Source: Cytophagaceae bacterium
GTDB lineage: Bacteria > Bacteroidota > Bacteroidia > Cytophagales > Cytophagaceae
Direction of reading: 5' to 3'
Assembly (NCBI GenBank): GCA_021151805.1
Contig: JAGKWN010000006.1
Location: 1 to 64,000, forward strand
DNA: 64,000 nucleotides
The first letter of the stretch is position 1. Each line of letters begins with the position of its first letter. The notes under the pieces were generated by a model that saw only the letters and a program-made list of their open reading frames with translations, had not been told where the DNA came from and did not search any database. This document shows positions 54,093-61,685 of the stretch, piece after piece. The position numbers were made by a program, and so were the translations under genes.

Positions 54093-54431
54093 ATGGAATC
54101 TCAAATTACAGCAGACATTATATATAGCCTTTTCCTGAAACTGAAGGAACAGGGTTTGGATGATGCTGAAATTAAAAAGGCTTTGGTTCACAAGGTCTTA
54201 AAAGAACAAAATCTGCTGCAAACATTGCAAAAGGAATTGCTTTTTGTTCAAAAAGCGAATAAAGTGCGCTTGAAAAAAAGATCTATTTTTTATACTTTCT
54301 TCAGCGCGTTTGCTATTTTCCTTGTGTTGTACCCGTTTTTATCTGAAAAAGTAGTCAATATTGCTTTTTTGGCCCTGGCGTTTGTTTTCACAGGGTTTCT
54401 GATCGTCAAGTTGCGTTCCCTTTATTGGTAA
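54093..54431 (+). CDS. Small membrane protein, unknown
   Basis: 112 residues. An N-terminal helical, charged region (1-60) is followed by two hydrophobic helices near 65-82 and 88-106 and a short basic end. No family recognised. It lies between the ArsC-like gene and marR on the same strand. The cytoplasmic helix may form a coiled coil. Coding is supported by an open frame and a coherent topology. Confidence 0.55.
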   Translation: MESQITADIIYSLFLKLKEQGLDDAEIKKALVHKVLKEQNLLQTLQKELLFVQKANKVRLKKRSIFYTFFSAFAIFLVLYPFLSEKVVNIAFLALAFVFTGFLIVKLRSLYW

Positions 54432-54494
54432 TTCTGGCTGATTAAGCGGCTTTTTGCGGCAAATTTCCAGTTGCATAATTTTTATATAAAACAG

Positions 54495-54528
54495 CAATAT
54501 TTTATTATGAAAGCATAACAAAATATTG
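54495..54528. promoter_or_regulatory. Candidate MarR operator upstream of marR-fad
   Basis: CAATATTTTATTATG (54495-54509) and CATAACAAAATATTG (54514-54528) are 15-bp arms with 14 matches and a 4-base centre. The site ends 21 bases before the MarR start codon, the usual place for an autoregulating MarR dimer, and would control the fad genes behind it. Confidence 0.7.
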
Positions 54529-54549
54529 AATTTTTCCGTAAGATACAGT

Positions 54550-54990
54550 ATGAAACCCAAAGAGACCGTTTGCTTCAACATTAAATATTCCTGGCATGCC
54601 ATTTCCAGAATGTATAATGAACGTGCTTCGAAATACGGCACTACGGCTGCTGTTGGTTTTATTTTATTAAACATTGATCCGGAGAAAGGAACAGCTGCGA
54701 CGCAGATTGGTCCGGCTCTGGGAATGGAAGCTACAAGCCTTTCACGTGTGTTCAACAGCATGGAGAAAGAAGGTTTGATTGAGCGCAGAAATGACAGCAG
54801 TGATAAACGAAAAGTCACCATTGTGCTGACCAAACTAGGCAAGGAAAAAAGAAAAATAGCTAAAGAGTTTGTGTTGGATTTCAATAGCCGTATCCGGAAC
54901 CAGATTCCGGAATCAAAGCTGAATACGTTCTTCGACGTGTTGCACGAAATTCAATCGATTATAGAAAATAAAAATACATCGCTAACCTAA
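54550..54990 (+). CDS. MarR-family transcriptional regulator of the fad operon
   Basis: 146 residues from ATG at 54550; a TTG start eight codons upstream is less likely and lies on the regulatory DNA. The winged-helix core is visible: TAATQIGPALGMEATSLSRV quoted as TQIGPALGMEATSLSRV, then EGLIERRNDSSDKRKVTIVL with the wing basic residues, and a C-terminal dimer helix. It sits 18 bases before fadN and carries a strong inverted repeat before its own start, so it most likely represses the beta-oxidation genes and itself until a fatty acyl ligand binds. Confidence 0.9.
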   Translation: MKPKETVCFNIKYSWHAISRMYNERASKYGTTAAVGFILLNIDPEKGTAATQIGPALGMEATSLSRVFNSMEKEGLIERRNDSSDKRKVTIVLTKLGKEKRKIAKEFVLDFNSRIRNQIPESKLNTFFDVLHEIQSIIENKNTSLT

Positions 54991-55008
54991 TAACCTTCAT
55001 TTAAAATA

Positions 55009-57414
55009 ATGAGCCATCGAAAAATCCGCAAAGTTGCAGTATTAGGTTCCGGCGTAATGGGGTCTCGCATTGCATGTCATTTTGCAAACATTGGTCTGGA
55101 AGTATTGCTTCTGGATATTGTACCGAAAGAACCGAATGATGCTGAAAAAGCAAAAGGTTTGACACTTGAAAGCAAAGCTGTTCGCAACCGGATTGTGAAC
55201 GATGCCTTGCAGGCTTCTTTAAAATCAAATCCTGCACCGTTGTATGATGCTGCGTTTGTATCACGCATCGCTACAGGTAATTTTGAAGACAACATGAAAG
55301 ACATTGCTTCTTTCGACTGGATCGTTGAAGCTGTTGTTGAAAATTTAGATATTAAGAAAAAGGTTTACGAACAGGTTGAATCCTTCCGTAAGCCCGGCAC
55401 GCTTATAACGTCAAACACTTCAGGTATACCCATGCACCTGATGTCTGAAGGCAGAAGCGAAGACTTTCAAAAACATTTCTGCGGCGTACACTTCTTTAAC
55501 CCACCGCGCTACATGCGCTTATTAGAAATCATTCCCGGACCGAAAACAAGTCCTGAGGTAATTGATTTCTTAATGCTTTATGGCGATCTGTATTTAGGAA
55601 AAACAACCGTACTATGTAAAGATACGCCAGGCTTCATTGCCAACCGCATTGGTATTTATGGCATCATGGAGTCGCTGCACACCATCGTTGAACTTGGCTT
55701 AACGGTTGAAGAAGTAGATAAACTAACGGGGCCGGTGATCGGCCGTCCGAAATCTGCAACCTTCCGTACGCTTGATGTGGTGGGGATTGACACAGTAATC
55801 AAAGTTGCAAATGGTTTAGGTGCAGGTGCACCAAACGATGAAGCAAAAGACATGTTTGTTCTGCCTGAGATTTTGAAAAAAATTGATGAGAACAAATGGT
55901 ATGGCGATAAATCGCAGCAAGGTTTTTATAAGAAAACAAAAAATGCTGCCGGGCAAACAGAGATTCTTTCATTGAATTTAAATTCATTGGAATACGGTAC
56001 GCAGCAGAAAGTAAAATTTGCAGCGCTTGAACAAACAAAAGCGATCGAAGATTTAAAACCACGCTTCTCTGTTTTAATTAAATCACAGGACAAAGCAGGA
56101 CAGTTCTACAGAAGAACATTCTTAGGTCTGTTCAAATACGTATCAAACCGTATTCCTGAAATTTCAGACGAACTATATCGTATCGACGATGCCATGCGTA
56201 CCGGTTTCGGCTGGGAACTTGGTCCGTTTGAAACATGGGATGCTGTTGGTGTAGCGAAGGCCGTGAAGATGATGGAAGAAGATGGCCGCAAGCCTGCAGC
56301 ATGGGTATATGAAATGCTTGAAGCAGGAAACGCAAGCTTCTACAAATCAGAAAACGGAAAACGTTTGTACTATGATATTCCAAGCAAGTCGTACAAAGTA
56401 ATTCCGGGAACAGAATCTTTCATCATTTTAGATACACTGCGTGCAAACAAGCCGGTGTTTAAAAATGCTGGCGCTACGTTGCATGACATTGGCGATGGTA
56501 TTGTTAACCTTGAGTTCCACACAAAAATGAATACGCTGGGCGGCGAAGTTGTAGATGCAATCAACCGTTCCATTGGTATTGCAGAAAAAGATTTCCGTGG
56601 TATTGTGATCGGTAATGATGGCGCAAACTTCTCTGCCGGTGCAAACCTTGCATTGGTATTGATGTATGCGATCGAGCAGGAATATGATGAAATTGATTTC
56701 ATGATCCGTGCGTTCCAGAACACGATGATGCGTGCGCGTTACTCATCGATTCCGGTAGTAGTAGCACCACACAACTTAACACTTGGCGGCGGCTGCGAAA
56801 TGACATTGCACGCCGATCATGTACAGGCCTTTGCTGAAACCTACATAGGCCTGGTAGAGTTTGGTGTTGGTTTGATTCCGGCCGGTGGTGGTACAAAAGA
56901 ATTCACGCTTCGTGTGAGTGATTCATTTGAAGATGGCGATATCCAGGTAAACAACCTGAAAAATATGTACATGCACATTGCAACCGCAAAAGTTGCAACA
57001 TCTGCGGAAGAAGCAAGAAGTATGGGTATCCTTCGTAAGAACGATGGTATTACGTTGAACAGAAGTCGTTTGATTGCAGACGCGAAAGCTGCAGCGATCA
57101 GTTTGGCAGAAGCAGGGTACACACAACCGAAACAACGCAAGGATATTAAAGTCCTTGGTCAGTCGGCTTTAGGCATGTTCTATGCAGGTGCGAACTCTAT
57201 GGTATCAGGTAAATATATGTCAGAGCACGATCGTAAAATTTCTGAAAAGCTTGCATACATCATGTGCGGTGGTGATCTTTCAGCACCAACATTGGTATCC
57301 GAGCAATACCTGCTGGATCTTGAACGCGAAGCATTCTTATCCTTAACAGGTGAGAAGAAAACGCTTGAGCGTATCCAGAGTATTTTAACGAGCGGTAGAC
57401 CGTTGAGAAACTAG
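55009..57414 (+). CDS. fadN: 3-hydroxyacyl-CoA dehydrogenase / enoyl-CoA hydratase, FadN type
   Basis: 801 residues with the dehydrogenase part first. GSGVMGSRIA (13-22) binds NAD, GVHFFNPPRYM (159-169) contains the catalytic His161, and DTPGFIANRIG follows near 204. A crotonase-fold domain occupies roughly residues 480-700 (GNDGANFSAGANL, then GGGCEMTLHADH). Order and length match Bacillus FadN and not FadB/FadJ. Adjacent genes are thiolase and acyl-CoA dehydrogenase in the fadNAE order. The stop codon TAG lies inside a 14-bp palindrome that begins a heptamer array. Confidence 0.93.
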   Translation: MSHRKIRKVAVLGSGVMGSRIACHFANIGLEVLLLDIVPKEPNDAEKAKGLTLESKAVRNRIVNDALQASLKSNPAPLYDAAFVSRIATGNFEDNMKDIASFDWIVEAVVENLDIKKKVYEQVESFRKPGTLITSNTSGIPMHLMSEGRSEDFQKHFCGVHFFNPPRYMRLLEIIPGPKTSPEVIDFLMLYGDLYLGKTTVLCKDTPGFIANRIGIYGIMESLHTIVELGLTVEEVDKLTGPVIGRPKSATFRTLDVVGIDTVIKVANGLGAGAPNDEAKDMFVLPEILKKIDENKWYGDKSQQGFYKKTKNAAGQTEILSLNLNSLEYGTQQKVKFAALEQTKAIEDLKPRFSVLIKSQDKAGQFYRRTFLGLFKYVSNRIPEISDELYRIDDAMRTGFGWELGPFETWDAVGVAKAVKMMEEDGRKPAAWVYEMLEAGNASFYKSENGKRLYYDIPSKSYKVIPGTESFIILDTLRANKPVFKNAGATLHDIGDGIVNLEFHTKMNTLGGEVVDAINRSIGIAEKDFRGIVIGNDGANFSAGANLALVLMYAIEQEYDEIDFMIRAFQNTMMRARYSSIPVVVAPHNLTLGGGCEMTLHADHVQAFAETYIGLVEFGVGLIPAGGGTKEFTLRVSDSFEDGDIQVNNLKNMYMHIATAKVATSAEEARSMGILRKNDGITLNRSRLIADAKAAAISLAEAGYTQPKQRKDIKVLGQSALGMFYAGANSMVSGKYMSEHDRKISEKLAYIMCGGDLSAPTLVSEQYLLDLEREAFLSLTGEKKTLERIQSILTSGRPLRN

Positions 57415-57473
57415 TTTCTAGTTGCCAGGTACGAGAAAATAAGTTGCTAGGCGCTAGTTTCTAGTTACTAGAC
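57406..57473 (-). repeat. Heptamer array overlapping the fadN stop codon
   Basis: Read on the minus strand it starts GTCTAG, TAACTAG, AAACTAG, CGCCTAG, CAACTTA and continues to AAACTAG at the stop codon. The first 27 bases (57473-57447) pair with the array at 57570-57596 with one mismatch, so the two could form a stem with a 96-base loop. Confidence 0.85.
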
Positions 57474-57569
57474 AAAAGAATAAAACATAGTTATATAGAT
57501 GAGCGGGGGTGACTCTAAATAACTTTTAAAATAAATATTATCAATCAACTAAGTAAAGAGTTTTTGAAA

Positions 57570-57610
57570 GTCTAGTAACTAGAAACTAGCACCTAGAAAC
57601 TCGCAACTAA
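57570..57610 (+). repeat. Heptamer array upstream of the S23-type gene
   Basis: GTCTAG, TAACTAG, AAACTAG, CACCTAG, AAACTCG, CAACTAA in strict register. It ends seven bases before the start codon of the S23-type gene. It is an inverted near-copy of the array at the fadN stop. Confidence 0.85.
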
Positions 57611-57617
57611 ATAAGCT

Positions 57618-57983
57618 ATGAATAATTTTAAAGAGTTAAAAGTTTGGCAAAAAAGTATGACACTTGTAAAAGAGATATATTCTGTAACCAAAGATTTTCC
57701 TAAGGAGGAACGCTTTGGTATTACAAGTCAAATACAAAGATCTGCTGTTTCTATACCTTCAAATATTGCTGAAGGATGCGGAAGAAGTTCTAATAAAGAA
57801 TTCTTTCAATTCTTATCAATTGCTCAAGGTTCAATTTATGAATTAGAAACACAGGTAATTCTGGCAACAGATTTAAACTATATGCCAAACGCATCGTTTG
57901 AAACCATAAACAATCAAATACAGGAAATTCAAAAGATGCTTTTCTCCTTTAAAAAAACTATAAAAGCTAAAACGAATGTTTAA
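57618..57983 (+). CDS. Four-helix-bundle protein, S23 type
   Basis: 121 residues, all helical. The family marks are FKELKVWQKSM at the start, QIQRSAVSIPSNIAEGCGR near residue 42, and FFQFLSIAQGSIYELETQV quoted as FLSIAQGSIYELETQ in the middle. Such proteins are encoded inside 23S rRNA intervening sequences or near retroelements, and their function is uncertain. Here no rRNA is near: it lies between fadN and fadA, enclosed by GTCTAG-led heptamer arrays. Its codons are more AT-rich than those of the fad genes. It looks like an insertion into a preexisting operon. Confidence 0.85.
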   Translation: MNNFKELKVWQKSMTLVKEIYSVTKDFPKEERFGITSQIQRSAVSIPSNIAEGCGRSSNKEFFQFLSIAQGSIYELETQVILATDLNYMPNASFETINNQIQEIQKMLFSFKKTIKAKTNV

Positions 57984-57990
57984 CCGTAGC

Positions 57991-58024
57991 GTCTAGTACC
58001 TAGCAACTAGAACCTAGTAACTCT
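57991..58024 (+). repeat. Heptamer array between the S23-type gene and fadA
   Basis: GTCTAG, TACCTAG, CAACTAG, AACCTAG, TAACTCT in strict register, starting seven bases after the S23-gene stop and ending seven bases before the fadA ATG. Confidence 0.85.
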
Positions 58025-58031
58025 AACAAAC

Positions 58032-59216
58032 ATGAAATCACAAGAAGTATATATAGTAGCAGCTTATAGAAGTGCAGTAGGTAAAGCACCACGCGGGTTG
58101 TTCCGTTTTTACCGTGCAGATGATTTAGGAGCTGATGTTGTAAAACATCTGGTAGCTTCTGTTCCTGCATTGGATAAAGAACGCATCGATGATGTAATTG
58201 TTGGTAACGCTACACCTGAAGCAGAACAAGGCTTGAACATCGGTAGAATGATCTCGCTGATGGGTCTTGACACGGTAAAAGTTCCGGGTATGACGGTTAA
58301 CCGTTATTGCTCATCCGGTTTGGAAACCATTGCCATTGCAGATGCAAAGATCCGTGCCGGCTATGCTGATTGTATCATTGCAGGCGGTGTGGAAACGATG
58401 AGCCCGATCCCGTTCGGTGGTTGGAAAACTGTTCCGAATTACCAATTAACAAAAACACATGCAGACTACTACTGGGGTATGGGCTTGACAGCGGAAGCAG
58501 TAGCTGCTCAATACAATGTATCCAGAGAAGACCAGGATTTATTTTCATACAATTCACACCAGAAGGCAGTAGCGGCTATTAAAAATGGTCACCTGCAGGA
58601 TGGTATCGTTCCGATCACGATCAAGGAAACATACCTGGATGAAAAAGAGAAAAAGAAAACAAGAGAATACCAGGTAACGATGGATGAAGGTCCGCGTGCC
58701 GATACAAGCATCCCGGCACTGGCAAAACTTCGTCCGGTGTTTGCAAACGGCGGTTCAGTAACAGCAGGCAACTCTTCGCAAACATCCGATGGTGCAGCGT
58801 TTGTGTTATTGATGTCTGAGAAAATGGTAAAAGAATTAAATCTGAAACCGATTGCCCGGTTGGTATCTTACGCCGTTGCTGGTGTTGAGCCACGCATCAT
58901 GGGTATTGGTCCGGTGGATGCAATTCCGAAGGCATTGAAATTGGCGGATATGAAACAGGACGACATCAATTTAATTGAATTGAATGAAGCCTTCGCTGCG
59001 CAATCATTAGCTGTTATCCGTACACTTGGTTTGGATGAATCTAAGATCAACGTAAACGGTGGTGCTATTGCATTGGGTCACCCGCTTGGCTGTACCGGCG
59101 CTAAATTATCTGTACAGATCTTTAATGAACTGAAACGTACCAACCAGAAATACGGCATGGTTACCATGTGCGTAGGTTCAGGACAAGGTGCAGCAGGTAT
59201 CTTTGAAATGTTATAG
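58032..59216 (+). CDS. fadA: Acetyl-CoA C-acyltransferase (thiolase)
   Basis: Cleaves 3-ketoacyl-CoA to acetyl-CoA and a shortened acyl-CoA. 394 residues. The nucleophile is Cys93 in NRYCSSGLE; GGAIALGHPLGCTGA holds the active-site His, and CVGSGQGAAGIFE at the C-terminus holds the second Cys. It functions with FadN and FadE. Its TAG stop codon is the first unit of a reverse-oriented heptamer array. Confidence 0.96.
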   Translation: MKSQEVYIVAAYRSAVGKAPRGLFRFYRADDLGADVVKHLVASVPALDKERIDDVIVGNATPEAEQGLNIGRMISLMGLDTVKVPGMTVNRYCSSGLETIAIADAKIRAGYADCIIAGGVETMSPIPFGGWKTVPNYQLTKTHADYYWGMGLTAEAVAAQYNVSREDQDLFSYNSHQKAVAAIKNGHLQDGIVPITIKETYLDEKEKKKTREYQVTMDEGPRADTSIPALAKLRPVFANGGSVTAGNSSQTSDGAAFVLLMSEKMVKELNLKPIARLVSYAVAGVEPRIMGIGPVDAIPKALKLADMKQDDINLIELNEAFAAQSLAVIRTLGLDESKINVNGGAIALGHPLGCTGAKLSVQIFNELKRTNQKYGMVTMCVGSGQGAAGIFEML

Positions 59217-59246
59217 TTACTAGGTTCTAGTCGCTAGTTACTAGAC
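59213..59246 (-). repeat. Heptamer array at the fadA stop codon
   Basis: Read on the minus strand: GTCTAG, TAACTAG, CGACTAG, AACCTAG, TAACTAT. The last unit contains the fadA stop codon. Degenerate related sequence continues to about 59262. Confidence 0.85.
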
Positions 59247-59358
59247 TAGAGTACTGGTAACTAATCGCCGTTTGCGAATTCAAGCAACGACATAACAACA
59301 CTTAATAAATAGCTGAACTCTATTAAAAATCATCCGTAAATTAAATTATAAACCATTT

Positions 59359-59392
59359 GTCTAGTAACTAGTACCTAGCAACTGGAAACCAT
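59359..59392 (+). repeat. Heptamer array upstream of fadE
   Basis: GTCTAG, TAACTAG, TACCTAG, CAACTGG, AAACCAT. It lies 35 bases before the fadE start, facing the array at the fadA stop across 112 bases. Confidence 0.8.
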
Positions 59393-59426
59393 ACAAATCA
59401 TTAACAAACACAAACACAGCATCCAT

Positions 59427-61220
59427 ATGTCCACACCATCCACATCAACCGACAAGCGCTTTAAAGGAGGCGAGTACATCATTCGCGAACAGGAAGCATC
59501 AAGCATCTTCATTCCTGAACAATTTGATGAAGAGCAACGCATGATGGCTGATATGGCCAGAGATTTTTTAGCTACAGAAGTACATCCGATTCTGGATCGT
59601 ATCGATGCGCAGGAACCAGGCTTGATGGAAAAGCTTCTGGAGAAAGCCGGAGAACTTGGTTTGCTGGCAACATCCATTCCTGAAAAGTACGAAGGTTTCG
59701 GGAAAGACTTCAACACATCCCTGCTGTTAACTGAGATCGTTGGTGCGGGTCACTCGTTTGCTGTAGCACTGGCTGCACATACAGGTATCGGTACTTTGCC
59801 GATTCTATACTTTGGTACAGAAGAACAAAAGAAAAAATATTTACCTAAGCTTGCCAGCGGTGAATGGAAAGCAAGTTATTGCTTAACAGAACCAGGCTCC
59901 GGTTCGGATGCATTGGCAGCTAAAACAAAGGCAGTGCTTTCTGCGGATGGAAGTCATTATATTCTGAACGGACAGAAAATGTGGATCACAAACGCAGGTT
60001 TTGCTGATACATTCATTGTGTTTGCGCAGATCGATGGCGATAAATTCACAGGCTTTATTGTTGAAAAAGGCGAAGGCGTTACGCTTGGTAACGAAGAGCA
60101 TAAAATGGGTATCAAAGGTTCTTCCACCCGCCAGGTTTTCTTCAACGACTGCAAAGTGCCGAAAGAAAATATCTTAGGTGAAATTGGTAAAGGACACTTG
60201 ATCGCGTTCAACATCTTAAATATCGGCCGTATCAAGCTTGCTGCTGCCGCTTTGGGTGGTTCAACACGTGTGAGCACGCTATCTATTCAGTATGCAAAAG
60301 AGCGTATCCAGTTCAAACAACCGATTGCAAACTTCGGCGCTATTCAATATAAATTAGCTGAACAGGCAATTAAAATATATACTGTTCAATCTGCGATGTA
60401 CCGTGCCGGACAAGGCATCAACGAAGCAGAGGAAGAACTGGTAAAACAAGGCAAGACCTACGAAGAAGCATTGCTGGCTGCTGCGCAGGAATATGCGATT
60501 GAGTGTGCGATGCTGAAAGTAGCCGGTTCGGAAACGCTGGATTATGTGAGTGATGAAGGTGTACAGATCTTAGGTGGTTATGGATTCTCTGCTGATTATC
60601 CGATGGATCGTTCATACAGAGACTCACGTATCAACCGTATCTTTGAAGGTACAAACGAGATCAACCGTATGCTTACCATGGACATGTTCCTGAAGAAAGC
60701 AATGAAAGGCGAACTTGACCTGATGGGTCCTGCAATGGCCGTTCAGAAAGAGCTAATGGCGATTCCTGATTTCGGTTCAGAAGACGAAGGTTTATTCGCG
60801 GAAGAAAAGAAAGCAATCCGGAACATGAAGAAGGCATTGCTGATGATTGCCGGTGCAGCCGCACAGAAGTATATGGATAAGCTTGCTACAGAGCAGGAGA
60901 TCTTAATGAACATGGCAGACATCGCAATAGATATTTATGTAGCTGAATCTACACTGCTTCGTACAGAGAAACTGATTTCTATGAAAGGCGAAGCAGCTGT
61001 ACAAGGTCAGATCGATATGACGAAGGTAAACGTGTTTGATGCTGCTGACCGTATCAACATCGCTGGTAAAAACGCAATCAACTCCATGGCAGATGGCGAC
61101 ATGCAACGCATGATGCTGATGGGCTTGAAACGTTTCACAAAAGTAGCTCCATTAAACACCAAAGACGCACGAAGAAGAATCGCTGCGCAGTTGATTGAAG
61201 CGAATCAATATTGTTTCTAA
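59427..61220 (+). CDS. fadE: Acyl-CoA dehydrogenase, FadE type
   Basis: FAD enzyme for the first oxidation step of beta-oxidation. 597 residues, as in Bacillus FadE. The N-terminal Ser/Thr-rich ten residues are followed by the ACAD domains: CLTEPGSGSDA (FAD and substrate binding), ILNGQKMWITNA, and GGYGFSADYP with RIFEGTNEINR near 410, where the Glu is the catalytic base. The C-terminal 150 residues are the extra helical domain of this long class. It ends the operon. A hairpin terminator follows. Confidence 0.95.
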   Translation: MSTPSTSTDKRFKGGEYIIREQEASSIFIPEQFDEEQRMMADMARDFLATEVHPILDRIDAQEPGLMEKLLEKAGELGLLATSIPEKYEGFGKDFNTSLLLTEIVGAGHSFAVALAAHTGIGTLPILYFGTEEQKKKYLPKLASGEWKASYCLTEPGSGSDALAAKTKAVLSADGSHYILNGQKMWITNAGFADTFIVFAQIDGDKFTGFIVEKGEGVTLGNEEHKMGIKGSSTRQVFFNDCKVPKENILGEIGKGHLIAFNILNIGRIKLAAAALGGSTRVSTLSIQYAKERIQFKQPIANFGAIQYKLAEQAIKIYTVQSAMYRAGQGINEAEEELVKQGKTYEEALLAAAQEYAIECAMLKVAGSETLDYVSDEGVQILGGYGFSADYPMDRSYRDSRINRIFEGTNEINRMLTMDMFLKKAMKGELDLMGPAMAVQKELMAIPDFGSEDEGLFAEEKKAIRNMKKALLMIAGAAAQKYMDKLATEQEILMNMADIAIDIYVAESTLLRTEKLISMKGEAAVQGQIDMTKVNVFDAADRINIAGKNAINSMADGDMQRMMLMGLKRFTKVAPLNTKDARRRIAAQLIEANQYCF

Positions 61221-61248
61221 GAGTTGCCACCAGGTAACTGTTCCATAC

Positions 61249-61289
61249 AAAACCCGTCCGGCTGCTCCTTGTGGTCCGACGGGTTTTTG
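61249..61289 (+). terminator. fadE terminator
   Basis: AAAACCCGTC (61249-61258) pairs exactly with GACGGGTTTT (61278-61287) and is followed by T residues. Confidence 0.88.
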
Positions 61290-61616
61290 TTTTTATAAAT
61301 AAAACTACGCATATTGAATCGCCAGCTGATTTTTGAATGGAGATTGCCCCTACGTTTTTTGAAATTCAAAATCCAGTATCCGATTATTATCCGGATATAT
61401 CCTTTTAATGAAACGGATAAGTTAAATACATATGAAATATATATGCAAGTAGGTGCGTGTATCAACTAGTTAGCACTCACCCTAAAAGACCGACACGACC
61501 GACAATAAATGAACCGAAAAATGAAAGACAAAATGCCAAACATTTGCTTTTGCCCCAACGCTCCCAAGCCCACCCACCACCCGATAAGAGGACAAAGGAC
61601 AGTTTAAAGGCAATTT

Positions 61617-61649
61617 TTGAATTTAACAGGATTATAAAAAGTAACTTTA
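61617..61649 (+). promoter_or_regulatory. Candidate hsdM promoter
   Basis: TTG (61617-61619) and TAACTTTA (61642-61649), with 22 bases between them; the -7 box has one mismatch to TAnnTTTG. It is 36 bases before the hsdM ATG. Confidence 0.45.
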
Positions 61650-61685
61650 CAACCCAATTAAAGAATTAAATTTTAAGACAATATA

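Larger units (their letters stand above)
61221..61685. other. Spacer before the restriction-modification locus
   Basis: 465 bases. A terminator at 61249-61287 serves fadE, and a promoter-like pair is at 61617-61649. The region 61490-61600 has a base texture unlike its neighbours (GACCGACACGACCGAC, CACCCACCACCCG) and no convincing ORF. It may mark the left edge of an island. Confidence 0.6.

Noticed and set aside
57618..57983. An intervening sequence of 23S rRNA
   Set aside because: The S23-type gene is the only hint; flanking DNA is fadN and fadA, not rRNA.
57406..59392. The CTAG-rich arrays as a CRISPR array
   Set aside because: Units are only 7 bases, lack spacers of constant length between identical repeats, and no cas gene is near.
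61457..61669. A 70-residue plus-strand ORF before hsdM
   Set aside because: Its product is proline- and basic-rich with no motif, no clear ribosome site, and the promoter of hsdM lies inside it.
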